Below are positions 47,785-56,226 of a stretch of 64,000 nucleotides of DNA, piece by piece (position 1 is the stretch's first letter; each line of letters begins with the position of its first letter). This DNA is from Streptomyces sp. NBC_00691. Lineage in GTDB: Bacteria > Actinomycetota > Actinomycetes > Streptomycetales > Streptomycetaceae. The stretch is from NCBI RefSeq assembly GCF_036226665.1, contig NZ_CP109007.1, forward strand, positions 4,690,501 through 4,754,500. Direction: 5' to 3'. Below the pieces are notes generated by a model, which was not told where the DNA came from, did not search any database, and saw only the letters and a list, made by a program, of their open reading frames with translations. A program made the position numbers and the translations under genes.

Positions 47785-48978
47785 TCACGCCCCCGGGCGG
47801 GCCCGCCACGGCAGTTCCGCCGTCACCGTCGTCGGACCGCCCGCCGGGGAGTCCAGGACGAGCAGGCCGTCGACCGCCCCGAGCCGTTCCGCGAGACCCG
47901 CGAGGCCCGTGCCGCCGTCGAAGCGGGCCCCGCCCGCCCCGTCGTCCCGAACCTGGAGCAGCAGCCGGTCCTTCGCCCGCCACACCTCCACGGACGCCGA
48001 CCGCGCCCGCGCGTGCTTCGAGACGTTCTGGAGCAGCTCCGAGACCGTGAAGTACGCGATGCCCTCGATCGCCTCCGCCGGCCGCTCCGACAGATCCACC
48101 GTCACCTTCACCGGCACCGTGCAGCGCGCCGACACCGACGACAGCGCGGCGCTCAGCCCGCGGTCGGTGAGGACGGCCGGGTGGATGCCCCGGGCGAGGT
48201 CCCGCAGCTCCTGGAGCGCGAGCTTCACCTCGCCGTGCGCCTCGTCGACCATCGCGGCGGCCGTCTCGGGATCGTCGAGGAGCTTCTCCTTCGCGAGGCC
48301 GAGCCCCATCGCGAGCGCCACGAGGCGCGCCTGCGCCCCGTCGTGCAGGTCCCGTTCGATGCGCCGCAGGTCCGCCGCCGCGGTGTCGACGACGACACCC
48401 CGGTCCGACTCCAGCTCGGCGATCCGCCGCTCCAGTTCGTCGGAGGGGGAGAGGAGACCGCGGACCATGCCGCGGTCGGCGTTGGCCATGCCCCGCGACA
48501 GGAAGGGCAGGACGGGCCAGAGCACGATCAGGGAGACCAGCGCGATCGTGAACGTCACGATCCCCCAGGGCAGCCGGATCAGCCCGTACAGCTGCGTCCG
48601 CCAGGCCACCGGGTCCTTGAGCGTGCCCCACAGCCAGCCGAAGAAGCCGCCGCGCGACGGCAGCGGGGACGGTTCGGCGATCTCGACCCCGAGCAGCCCC
48701 CGGGCCCGCGCCCGCTCCGACCGGCCGATGAGGCGCGCGCCGCCGAGCCCGAGGGCGAGCAGCGGGAGCCCGATGACGGTGACGGACAGGCCGACGCCGA
48801 GGAGCACGCTCACGACCGCGTAGACGAAACCGGCCAGCGCGGTGAAGAGATTGGAGAGGAGGAAGACGATCTCCTTCCAGGTCTCCTTCCCGTAGGCGGT
48901 GCGCCGGGGCGGGCGGGGACGCGGGGGCGTGGTGACGGCGGCCACGGAGGACTGGGCGGGATCAAGATCGGCGGTCAT
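47785..48978 (-). CDS. Second sensor histidine kinase (HisKA_3 type)
   Basis: 397 residues, ATG at 48976-48978. N-terminal membrane pairs (about 35-80 and 125-160), then RDLHDGAQARL with the phospho-acceptor His and an ATPase end (ELLQNVSKHARARS; VRDDGAGGARFDGGTGLAGL). Its central ~90 residues are almost the same as in the neighbouring kinase, so they arose by duplication; the membrane inputs differ. No separate response regulator accompanies it. Confidence 0.93.
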   Translation of the reverse strand: MTADLDPAQSSVAAVTTPPRPRPPRRTAYGKETWKEIVFLLSNLFTALAGFVYAVVSVLLGVGLSVTVIGLPLLALGLGGARLIGRSERARARGLLGVEIAEPSPLPSRGGFFGWLWGTLKDPVAWRTQLYGLIRLPWGIVTFTIALVSLIVLWPVLPFLSRGMANADRGMVRGLLSPSDELERRIAELESDRGVVVDTAAADLRRIERDLHDGAQARLVALAMGLGLAKEKLLDDPETAAAMVDEAHGEVKLALQELRDLARGIHPAVLTDRGLSAALSSVSARCTVPVKVTVDLSERPAEAIEGIAYFTVSELLQNVSKHARARSASVEVWRAKDRLLLQVRDDGAGGARFDGGTGLAGLAERLGAVDGLLVLDSPAGGPTTVTAELPWRARPGA

Positions 48979-49279
48979 GCTCTCCAGCCTGCCGGTCGGG
49001 GGCCGCGCGACGCCATGGGGGAGGTGGGTGAGCGGCAGGGGGGATATCCCCACCAGGGGCCTGCCCGGCTCTCCGACGGGGCCGTACGAGGGCGGCACGC
49101 GAGTGGCCCGGGCCCGTGCGAGAACTCGCCGGAACCCTGTACTCGCGCGGTGTGGGCACCGTGCGAGGGCCGTGCGAGGACCGTGCTCACGCGACTGCTT
49201 ACGGTCTCTTTAGCAGGGCCTAGACTCGCGTCCGTACAGAAGTGACTCATGAGACACCGAGACCGAGGGGCGGACGGAC
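48979..49279. promoter_or_regulatory. Divergent region between sensor kinase and nuoA2
   Basis: 301 bp with no gene. GGGGATATCCCC (49040-49051), a perfect 12-bp palindrome 62 bp upstream of the kinase, is a candidate operator. Toward nuoA2 there are direct GTGCGAGG repeats (about 49161-49180) and a -10-like TAGACT at 49221-49226. No Rex-like site is visible, unlike the first nuo operon. Confidence 0.45.
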
Positions 49280-49690
49280 GTGCGGGAACCGACCGTTGTC
49301 GCGGCCGAAGCGACGGGCGCGGCGGACTACTTCCAGACGTACTCCGTCGTCGGCCTGCTCGCCGTCGTCGGCGTGCTCTTCGTCGCCGTGGCGTTCGGCG
49401 CGGGCCGACTGCTGAGGCCTGTCGTGCCGACGCCCGAGAAACTCCTCACCTACGAGTGCGGTGTCGACCCCGTGGGGGAGGGCTGGGCGCACACCCAGGT
49501 CCGCTACTACGTGTACGCCTTCCTCTACGTCGTCTTCGCCGTCGACTCGATCTTCCTCTTCCCCTGGGCGACGGTCTTCGCCGCGCCCGGTTACGGCGCC
49601 ACGACCCTGGTCGAGATGTTCGTCTTCCTCGGCTTCCTGGCCGTGGGGCTGCTCTACGCGTACAGGAAGGGCGTCCTGGCATGGACGTAA
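49280..49690 (+). CDS. nuoA2: Complex I subunit A, second copy
   Basis: 136 residues from the GTG at 49280. Three helices; the YECGVDPVGEGW loop and VRYYVYAFLYVVFAVDSIFLFPWA are diagnostic. It differs from NuoA by a longer N-terminus and GEGW in place of the PTPTPAGGG loop. First gene of a 10-gene cluster without nuoD-G; it overlaps nuoB2 by 10 bp. Confidence 0.95.
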   Translation: MREPTVVAAEATGAADYFQTYSVVGLLAVVGVLFVAVAFGAGRLLRPVVPTPEKLLTYECGVDPVGEGWAHTQVRYYVYAFLYVVFAVDSIFLFPWATVFAAPGYGATTLVEMFVFLGFLAVGLLYAYRKGVLAWT

Positions 49691-50307
49691 CACCCCTGCC
49701 CACACCCCTGCCCGCCCCGAAGCTGGGGCCGCTGGCCCGCCTGGCCCCCGAGCCGATGAAGGTGGTCCTGAACTGGGGCCGCCGCTACAGCCTGTGGGTC
49801 TTCAACTTCGGGCTCGCGTGCTGCGCGATCGAGTTCATCGCCGCGTCGATGGCCCGGCACGACTTCATCCGGCTCGGCGTGATCCCGTTCGCGCCGGGCC
49901 CGCGCCAGGCCGACCTGATGATCGTCTCGGGCACGGTGACGGACAAGATGGCGCCGGCGGTGAAGCGGCTCTACGAGCAGATGCCGGAACCGAAGTACGT
50001 CATCTCCTTCGGCGCCTGCTCCAACTGCGGCGGCCCCTACTGGGACTCGTACTCGGTCACCAAGGGCGTCGACCAGATCATCCCGGTCGACGTGTACGTG
50101 CCGGGATGCCCGCCGCGCCCCGAGGCGCTGCTCCAGGGCATCCTCAAGCTCCAGGAGAAGATCGCGCGGGAGAGCCTGGCGGAGCGGTACGCGAACACCG
50201 GCGGCCCGTCGGTCACGCAGCTCACGAGCCCGCTGGTGGAGGGGCCGTCGACGACGCGACCGGCGGGCGGGAACCCGCCGGCGGAGAGCCCGGGGGCCGA
50301 GGCATGA
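49681..50307 (+). CDS. nuoB2: Complex I subunit B, second copy (N2 ligands intact)
   Basis: 208 residues from the ATG at 49681. All N2 ligands are kept: Cys47-Cys48 (LACCAIE), Cys113 and Cys143 (PGCPPRPE), plus an extra Cys116. A ~25-residue Pro-rich N-terminal extension and a ~40-residue disordered tail flank the core. Intact ligands argue that this cluster still performs electron transfer and is not merely an ion antiporter. Confidence 0.95.
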   Translation: MDVTPLPTPLPAPKLGPLARLAPEPMKVVLNWGRRYSLWVFNFGLACCAIEFIAASMARHDFIRLGVIPFAPGPRQADLMIVSGTVTDKMAPAVKRLYEQMPEPKYVISFGACSNCGGPYWDSYSVTKGVDQIIPVDVYVPGCPPRPEALLQGILKLQEKIARESLAERYANTGGPSVTQLTSPLVEGPSTTRPAGGNPPAESPGAEA

Positions 50308-51716
50308 CGGCGTACGACTCCCTCCCCGGCTCCGTGACGGAGGTCTTCGGCGAGGAGGCGACGGCGGAGCAGGCGTACGACCTGCTGACCGTCGACGTCC
50401 CGCCGGGCTCCTGGCTCACGGCGCTGGAGACCGCCCGGGACACGCTCGGGTGCACCTACTTCGACTGGCTGAGCGCGGTCGACGAGCCGGGCACGGGCTT
50501 CCGGGTCTGCGCGCACGTGGCCGCGGTGGGGGAGGGGCGTCCGCGCCGCCTCCTGCTCCGGACGACGGTCCCGCACGCCGCTCCCGCCCTGCCCACGGCG
50601 ATCGGTGTGTACGCGGGCGCGGGCTGGCACGAGCGCGAGACCCACGAGATGTTCGGCGTCGACTTCACCGGTCACCCGCACCTGGTGCCGCTGCTCCTCC
50701 CGGAGAACTTCGAGGGCCACCCGCTGCGCAAGGACTTCGTCCTCGCGGCCCGCGTCGCGAAGGCGTGGCCGGGCGCCAAGGAGCCGGGCGAGTCGCACGA
50801 GGGCGGCCCGAAGCGCCGCCAGATGCTCCCCCCGGGCGTCCCGGACCCCAACGAATGGGGCCCCCTCAAGGGCCAGCTGCCCCCTGCGCCGGCGCGTCCG
50901 GCCCGAGCGGCGGCGGGCGACCGCCCGGCCCGCCGGACCCGCTCGGTGACGGAGGGCTCGGCGACCCAGCCGGAGACCCCGACGGCGCCCGCGGCGGACA
51001 CCACCCGCCCGCCGCGCCGCTCGCGCTCGGTGTCGGAGGGCTCGGCGAGCCAGGCGGAGCCGTCGGCCGTGGAGCCGGAGACCCCGACGACGCCCCCGGC
51101 GGACACCACCCGCCCGCCGCGCCGCTCGCGCTCGGTGTCGGAGGGCTCGGCGAGCCAGGCTGCCGCGAGCCCGGAGCCGTCGGCCGACACTCCGCCCGCG
51201 GCGGCCCGCCCGCCACGTCGCACCCGCTCGGCCGCCGACGGCTCGGCGAGCCGGTCGACCCCGGACGCCCCGTCCGCCCCGTCCGCCCCGGACGGCTCCG
51301 CGCCCCGCGCGGAGGCCGCGCCGCCGCGTACCCGCAGTGCGGACGCTCCCTGGCACCACGCCCGCCCGGCCTTCGACGAGGGGCCGACGCCTCCGCCGTC
51401 CCCGGCGGAGCCTGCGGCTCGGACGGCGCCCGAGCCCGAGGACGCACCCGAGCCGGGAGACGAGCCGACGGCGCCCGAGCCCGAGGCAGCACCCGAGCCG
51501 GAGACCCGGGCCGAGCCCGAGCCGGAGACCCCGGCCGCACCCGAGCCCGACGCCGACGCCCCCCTCGTGGCGCCGGCCCCCGGCGCCCCGCCCAAGGACG
51601 GGCCCACCGGCCCCACCGGTCCGGAAGACCCCACAGGCCCCAGCAGCCCCGCCAGTCCCACCGGCCCCACCGGTCCGGCCGAACCCACCACCCCCGCCGG
51701 AGGCGATCCCGCGTGA
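50304..51716 (+). CDS. nuoC2: Complex I subunit C, second copy, with long repetitive disordered tail
   Basis: 470 residues from the ATG at 50304. Residues 1 to about 185 form the NuoC fold with the ERETHEMFGVDFTGHP signature and HPLRKDFVL. From about 195 to 470 there is a low-complexity tail: repeats of RRxRSVxEGSAxQ (four recognisable), then Pro/Glu/Ala runs, ending in a collagen-like GPTGPTGPEDPTGP stretch. The tail is not NuoD. Core and tail are in one frame with no frameshift sign. Confidence 0.9.
   Translation: MTAYDSLPGSVTEVFGEEATAEQAYDLLTVDVPPGSWLTALETARDTLGCTYFDWLSAVDEPGTGFRVCAHVAAVGEGRPRRLLLRTTVPHAAPALPTAIGVYAGAGWHERETHEMFGVDFTGHPHLVPLLLPENFEGHPLRKDFVLAARVAKAWPGAKEPGESHEGGPKRRQMLPPGVPDPNEWGPLKGQLPPAPARPARAAAGDRPARRTRSVTEGSATQPETPTAPAADTTRPPRRSRSVSEGSASQAEPSAVEPETPTTPPADTTRPPRRSRSVSEGSASQAAASPEPSADTPPAAARPPRRTRSAADGSASRSTPDAPSAPSAPDGSAPRAEAAPPRTRSADAPWHHARPAFDEGPTPPPSPAEPAARTAPEPEDAPEPGDEPTAPEPEAAPEPETRAEPEPETPAAPEPDADAPLVAPAPGAPPKDGPTGPTGPEDPTGPSSPASPTGPTGPAEPTTPAGGDPA
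50993..51160 (+). repeat. 105-bp direct repeat within nuoC2
   Basis: 63 identical bases occur at 50993-51055 and again at 51098-51160, offset by 105 bp (35 codons), keeping frame. This is direct evidence of recent in-frame duplication in the tail. Confidence 0.9.
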
Positions 51717-52681
51717 ACGACGTACTCGACGTCGCCCTCCGGCTTCTCGTCGTCTTCGCCGTCTTCCTCGTCCTGCCGCTCGTCGTCGGCCAGACCGAGC
51801 ACAAGGTCATGGCCCACATGCAGGGCCGTCTCGGCCCCATGTACGCCGGTGGCTTCCACGGCTGGGCCCAGCTCGTCGCCGACGGTGTGAAGTTCGCGCA
51901 GAAGGAGGACATCGTCCCCAAGGACGCCGACCGGCGGGTCTTCCAGCTCGCGCCGGCCGTCGCCCTTCTCCCGTACCTCCTCGTTCTCGTCGCGATCCCG
52001 ATCGGTCCGAGCGAGGGCGCCGTCGGGCAGGTCGTCGACGCCGGCATCTTCTTCGTGCTGGCCGTGATGGGCGTCGGCGTCCTCGGCAGCCTGATGGCCG
52101 GCTGGGCTTCCGCGAACAAGTTCTCGCTGCTCGGCGGGCTCCGTACCGCCGCCCAGCTCCTCGCGTACGAACTCCCCATGCTCCTCGCCGCCGCCTCCGT
52201 CGCGATGGCCGCCGGCACGGTCTCCCTCCCCGGCATCCTCAACGCCTTCGAGTGGTGGTGGGTGCCCTGGCAGATCGTCGGCGCGCTCGTCTTCTTCGTG
52301 GCGGGCCTGGCGGAGCTCCAGCGGCCGCCGTTCGACATGCCCGTCGCCGACTCGGAGATCATCTTCGGCGCGTACACCGAGTACACCGGTCTCCGGTTCG
52401 CGCTCTTCCTGCTCGCCGAGTACGCCGGCATCGTCGTCCTGTGCAGCCTCACCACCGTCCTGTTCCTCGGCGGCTGGCACGGGCCCTTCGGCGCGGACGG
52501 TCTCGGCTGGGTCTGGACCCTCCTCAAGACCGCGATCCTCGCGTTCGTCGTGATCTGGCTGCGGGTGAGCTACCCGCGCCTCCGTGAGGACCAGCTCCAG
52601 AAGCTCGCCTGGACGACCCTCGTCCCGCTCGCGCTCGCGCAGATCGCGCTCACCGGCATCATGAAGGTGGCGATCCAGTAA
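51713..52681 (+). CDS. nuoH2: Complex I subunit H, second copy
   Basis: 322 residues from the GTG at 51713 overlapping the nuoC2 stop. About eight helices; EHKVMAHMQGRLGPMYAGGFHGW and AELQRPPFDMPVADSEIIFGAYTEYTG match the NuoH quinone-channel signatures, though ERKV and GPNR of NuoH are changed to EHKV and GPMY. It lacks the Pro-rich tail of NuoH. It should still contact a quinone head group, provided a NuoD partner exists. Confidence 0.95.
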   Translation: MNDVLDVALRLLVVFAVFLVLPLVVGQTEHKVMAHMQGRLGPMYAGGFHGWAQLVADGVKFAQKEDIVPKDADRRVFQLAPAVALLPYLLVLVAIPIGPSEGAVGQVVDAGIFFVLAVMGVGVLGSLMAGWASANKFSLLGGLRTAAQLLAYELPMLLAAASVAMAAGTVSLPGILNAFEWWWVPWQIVGALVFFVAGLAELQRPPFDMPVADSEIIFGAYTEYTGLRFALFLLAEYAGIVVLCSLTTVLFLGGWHGPFGADGLGWVWTLLKTAILAFVVIWLRVSYPRLREDQLQKLAWTTLVPLALAQIALTGIMKVAIQ

Positions 52682-53256
52682 TGGCCATTCCCGGCTCCGG
52701 CCTCGCCAAGGGCCTCGCCGTCACCCTCCGCACGATGACGAGGAAGACCGTCACCGCGCAGTACCCGGACGTCCAGCCCGAGCTGCCGCCCCGCACTCGC
52801 GGGGTCATCGGGCTGTTCGAGGAGAACTGCACGGTCTGCATGCTCTGCGCCCGTGAGTGCCCCGACTGGTGCATCTACATCGACTCCCACAAGGAGACGG
52901 TGCCGGCGGCCGCCCCCGGTGGCCGCGAGCGCAGCCGGAACGTCCTCGACCGTTTCGCCATCGACTTCTCCCTCTGCATGTACTGCGGTATCTGCATCGA
53001 GGTGTGCCCGTTCGACGCGCTGTTCTGGTCGCCCGAGTTCGAGTACGCGGAGACCGACATCCACGAGCTGACCCACGAGCGCGACAAGCTCCGCGAGTGG
53101 ATGTGGACGGTTCCCGAACCGCCCGCCCTCGATCCGCGCGCCGAGGAGCCGAAGGAGATCGCGGCAGCCCGCAAGGCGGTCGAGAAGGCCGCCGCCGCGG
53201 CCCAGGCCGAGGCAGAGGCCGCGGCCCGGACCCAGGCCGAGGGGGACCAGCCGTGA
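52681..53256 (+). CDS. nuoI2: Complex I subunit I, second copy (2x[4Fe-4S])
   Basis: 191 residues, ATG overlapping the nuoH2 stop. Cluster cysteines: 50, 53, 56, 60 and 99, 102, 105, 109; an extra Cys64 sits in ECPDWCIYI. The C-terminal ~40 residues are an Ala/Glu coil. In a complex without NuoE/F/G this ferredoxin-like subunit is the likely electron entry point. Confidence 0.95.
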   Translation: MAIPGSGLAKGLAVTLRTMTRKTVTAQYPDVQPELPPRTRGVIGLFEENCTVCMLCARECPDWCIYIDSHKETVPAAAPGGRERSRNVLDRFAIDFSLCMYCGICIEVCPFDALFWSPEFEYAETDIHELTHERDKLREWMWTVPEPPALDPRAEEPKEIAAARKAVEKAAAAAQAEAEAAARTQAEGDQP

Positions 53257-53858
53257 TCCTCGCCGCCGCCCAGCACCTCGCTCACGCCGCCCAGCAGGCC
53301 GCCCCGCAGCCCGTGCTGAACCAGCAGACCCATGGCTTCCTCTCGCCCACCGGCGTCGAGATCGCCTTCCTCCTCGTGGGCCTCGTCACCCTCGGCGCCG
53401 CCCTCGTCACCGTCACCACCCGCCAGCTCGTCCACGCCGCGCTCTGGCTGGTCGTGGCGCTGGGCGGGCTCGCCGTCGAGTACCTGCTCCTGACGGCCGA
53501 GTTCATCGCCTGGGTCCAGGTCCTGATCTACGTCGGTTCCGTCGTCGTCCTCCTGCTCTTCGGGCTCATGCTCACCAAGGCCCCCATCGGCCACTCGCCG
53601 GACGCCGACTCCCGCAACAGACCGGTCGCCGCGGCGGTCGCCCTCGCCGCCGCGGGCGCGCTCGTCTGGGTGGTCGTCGACGCGTTCCGTACGACCTGGA
53701 TCGACCTCGACGGAGCCGTGCAGGGCTCCACCGAGGTGTCCGGCCAGATCCTCTTCCGGCACTGGGTGCTGCCCTTCGAGGCGCTGTCCGTGCTGCTGCT
53801 GGCCGCCCTGGTCGGCGCCATCGTGCTCTCCCGCAGGAAGAAGGAGGAGCAGCGCTGA
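53253..53858 (+). CDS. nuoJ2: Complex I subunit J, second copy
   Basis: 201 residues from the GTG at 53253 (GTGA overlap). Five helices with EFIAWVQVLIYVGSVVVLLLFGLML, the conserved helix 3. A ~30-residue Ala/Gln N-terminal extension precedes helix 1, and the tail is short (SRRKKEEQR). Confidence 0.94.
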   Translation: MILAAAQHLAHAAQQAAPQPVLNQQTHGFLSPTGVEIAFLLVGLVTLGAALVTVTTRQLVHAALWLVVALGGLAVEYLLLTAEFIAWVQVLIYVGSVVVLLLFGLMLTKAPIGHSPDADSRNRPVAAAVALAAAGALVWVVVDAFRTTWIDLDGAVQGSTEVSGQILFRHWVLPFEALSVLLLAALVGAIVLSRRKKEEQR

Positions 53859-54247
53859 TGCACCTCGCCTACCCGGCCGTCCTCGCCGCCCTCCTCTTCG
53901 CCATCGGCGTGTACGGCGTCCTCGCCCGCCGCAACGCGATCCTGGTCCTGATGTCCGTCGAGCTGATGCTCAACGCCGTCAACCTCAACCTGGTCGCCTT
54001 CGACGTCTGGCTCCGCGACACCCTGCACGCCGGTCAGGCCCTCACCCTCTTCACCATCGCCATCGCCGCCGCGGAGATCGGCATCGGTCTGGCGATCGTC
54101 CTGATGGTCCACCGCAACAAGGGCACCTCGGACATCGACCGGCTCCGTGACACGGCGGAGCCGCCGCAGCCCTGGGACGGCGCGCCCGAGGACGGCACGA
54201 CCACCGACGACACGCCCACCGGCGAGAAGGCCGAGGCCACCGCGTGA
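53858..54247 (+). CDS. nuoK2: Complex I subunit K, second copy
   Basis: 129 residues; ATG at 53858 overlaps the nuoJ2 stop. Three helices with the proton-path glutamates in SVELMLNAVNLNLVAF and IAIAAAEIGIGLAIVLM. A ~30-residue acidic tail extends past the usual ~100-residue length. Confidence 0.95.
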   Translation: MHLAYPAVLAALLFAIGVYGVLARRNAILVLMSVELMLNAVNLNLVAFDVWLRDTLHAGQALTLFTIAIAAAEIGIGLAIVLMVHRNKGTSDIDRLRDTAEPPQPWDGAPEDGTTTDDTPTGEKAEATA

Positions 54248-56223
54248 CCACCACGACCCTCGCCGTCCTCGTCCCCGTCCTCCCCTTCCTCGGCTCCGTC
54301 GCCGGACTCCTGCTGGGCCGCACCGCCCCCGGCTACGTCCGCCCGCTGGCCGTGCTGCCCGCCCTCGCCGCCACGGTCCTGGCCGTGCTCGTCGCCGTAC
54401 GGCAGGGCGGCGGGAAGGCGATCGAGGCCGCCACCGAGCTCACCCCCACCGGCTCGGTCCCCATCGACCTGGCCCTGTACATCGACGGTTTCGCGGCCCT
54501 CGTCGCGGTGCTCGTCGGCGTCGTCGCCACCTGTGTGCAGGTCTACTCGACCGGATACCTCCGCGAGGACCCGCGCTACCCCTCGTACGCCGCGCTCGTC
54601 TCCCTCTTCACCTCCGCGATGCTGCTCGTCGTCTACTCCGGCGACCTGATGGTGCTGCTGGTCGGCTGGGAGATCATGGGCATCTGCTCGTACTTCCTCG
54701 TCGGCCACTACTGGGAGACCCCCGAGGCGCGGGCCGCCTCCCTGAAGGCCTTCCTCGTCACCAAGCTCGGTGACGTCCCCTTCCTCATCGGTCTCTTCGC
54801 GCTCGCCGCCGACGCGGGCACGTTCCGGATCACGGGTGTCCTCGGCGCCGTCGTGAGCGGCGGCCTCGACCACCCCACCCTGATCGCGCTGCTGCTGCTC
54901 GCCGGTGTGGCCGGCAAGTCGGCCCAGTTCCCGCTGCACACCTGGCTCCCGGACGCCATGGCCGGCCCCACCCCCGTCTCCGCGCTCATCCACGCGGCGA
55001 CGATGGTCGCCGCCGGCATCTACTTCACGGCCCGGCTGCTGCCCGTCTTCGCCGCCTCCGCCGCCGCGATGACGGTGCTCGCCGTGATGGCCGCGATCAC
55101 GATGGTCGGCTCGGCGCTCGCCGCGCTCGCCCAGGACGACATCAAGCGGGTCCTCGCCTACTCGACGATCGGTCAGCTCGGCTACATGGCCGGTGCCCTG
55201 GCCGTCGGGGACCGCGGGTCCGCCGTCTTCCACCTCCTCTCGCACGCCGCCTTCAAGGCCCTGCTCTTCCTCGCCGCCGGCACGGTCATCCACGCCGCCG
55301 GTACGAACTCGCTGACCGCCATGTCCCGCATGAGCGGCCTCGCGAAGCGCATCCCCGACGCGTACTGGACGATGACCGTCGCCCTGCTCGCGCTCGCCGC
55401 GATCCCGCCCTTCGCCGGCTTCTTCTCCAAGGAGGCCGTGCTGGTGGCCGCCGAGCACACCGCGCTCGGGGACCGCACGGTCGCCCCCGCGGGGGCCGGC
55501 TGGACCGTCCTCGTCGCCGGGCTGCTGACCGCCCTGCTCACCGCCGCGTACGCGCTCCGCCTCTGGCTGCGGACCTTCCGCGGCCGGGGCGCCGAGGCCC
55601 CGGACCACGGACGCCAGCCGCTCGCCATGACGTCCGTCCTGTGGGTGCTCGCGATCCCCTCCGTGGGCTTCGGACTGACGGTCACGTACCTCGACGACTG
55701 GTTCGACGGGAACGACCTCACCCCGACCCTGACCACGGCCGTCCTCGGCACCGGCCTCGCCGCCGCCGGAGCCGTGATCACGTACGCGGTCTGGCGCACC
55801 CTCGCCGCCCGGACCCCGGTGACCGCCGCCGCCCCGCACGTGGCCCACCCCGACGCCGACGCCGGTCTCGTCGAGGCCGAGGCGCTGCGCCTGCCGCACC
55901 CCGCCGAGGACCCGGCCGACCCCGGCCGCGCCCTCCTCGGCCCGCTGCACGGTCCCGCCGCCGACGGCTTCCACCTGGACGCCGTCTACCGGACGGCGTT
56001 CGTCCGCCCCGTCCTCGCCGCCGCGTCCCTGGTCCGTTTCCTGGACCGCGAGGTCGTCGACACCTACGTCCGCGCCGCGGGCACCTCCGCCAAGGGTCTC
56101 GGCTGGCTCGTCCGCCGCGCCCAGACCGGCAACGTGCAGACCTACCTCAGCGCCCTGCTCGCCGGCTCCGTCGTCCTGGCGATCGTCGCCGTCGCCCTCG
56201 CCAACGCCGTCGCCGGAGCGTGA
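54244..56223 (+). CDS. nuoL2: Complex I subunit L, second copy
   Basis: 659 residues from the GTG at 54244. Antiporter-like: GWEIMGICSYFLVGHYWE (helix 5 glutamate), KSAQFPLHTWLPDAMAGPTPVSALIHAATMVAAG and QDDIKRVLAYSTIGQLGYM. The C-terminal lateral helix region and final helix are present, with a hydrophilic ~100-residue segment before them. Confidence 0.95.
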   Translation: MTTTTLAVLVPVLPFLGSVAGLLLGRTAPGYVRPLAVLPALAATVLAVLVAVRQGGGKAIEAATELTPTGSVPIDLALYIDGFAALVAVLVGVVATCVQVYSTGYLREDPRYPSYAALVSLFTSAMLLVVYSGDLMVLLVGWEIMGICSYFLVGHYWETPEARAASLKAFLVTKLGDVPFLIGLFALAADAGTFRITGVLGAVVSGGLDHPTLIALLLLAGVAGKSAQFPLHTWLPDAMAGPTPVSALIHAATMVAAGIYFTARLLPVFAASAAAMTVLAVMAAITMVGSALAALAQDDIKRVLAYSTIGQLGYMAGALAVGDRGSAVFHLLSHAAFKALLFLAAGTVIHAAGTNSLTAMSRMSGLAKRIPDAYWTMTVALLALAAIPPFAGFFSKEAVLVAAEHTALGDRTVAPAGAGWTVLVAGLLTALLTAAYALRLWLRTFRGRGAEAPDHGRQPLAMTSVLWVLAIPSVGFGLTVTYLDDWFDGNDLTPTLTTAVLGTGLAAAGAVITYAVWRTLAARTPVTAAAPHVAHPDADAGLVEAEALRLPHPAEDPADPGRALLGPLHGPAADGFHLDAVYRTAFVRPVLAAASLVRFLDREVVDTYVRAAGTSAKGLGWLVRRAQTGNVQTYLSALLAGSVVLAIVAVALANAVAGA

Positions 56224-56226
56224 GCC

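Noticed and set aside
50890..51716. NuoD domain hidden in the NuoC2 tail (C-D fusion)
   Set aside because: The tail is low-complexity Pro/Ala/Arg/Ser repeat with none of the NuoD motifs (no GPQHPSTHG, no DPVMGG).
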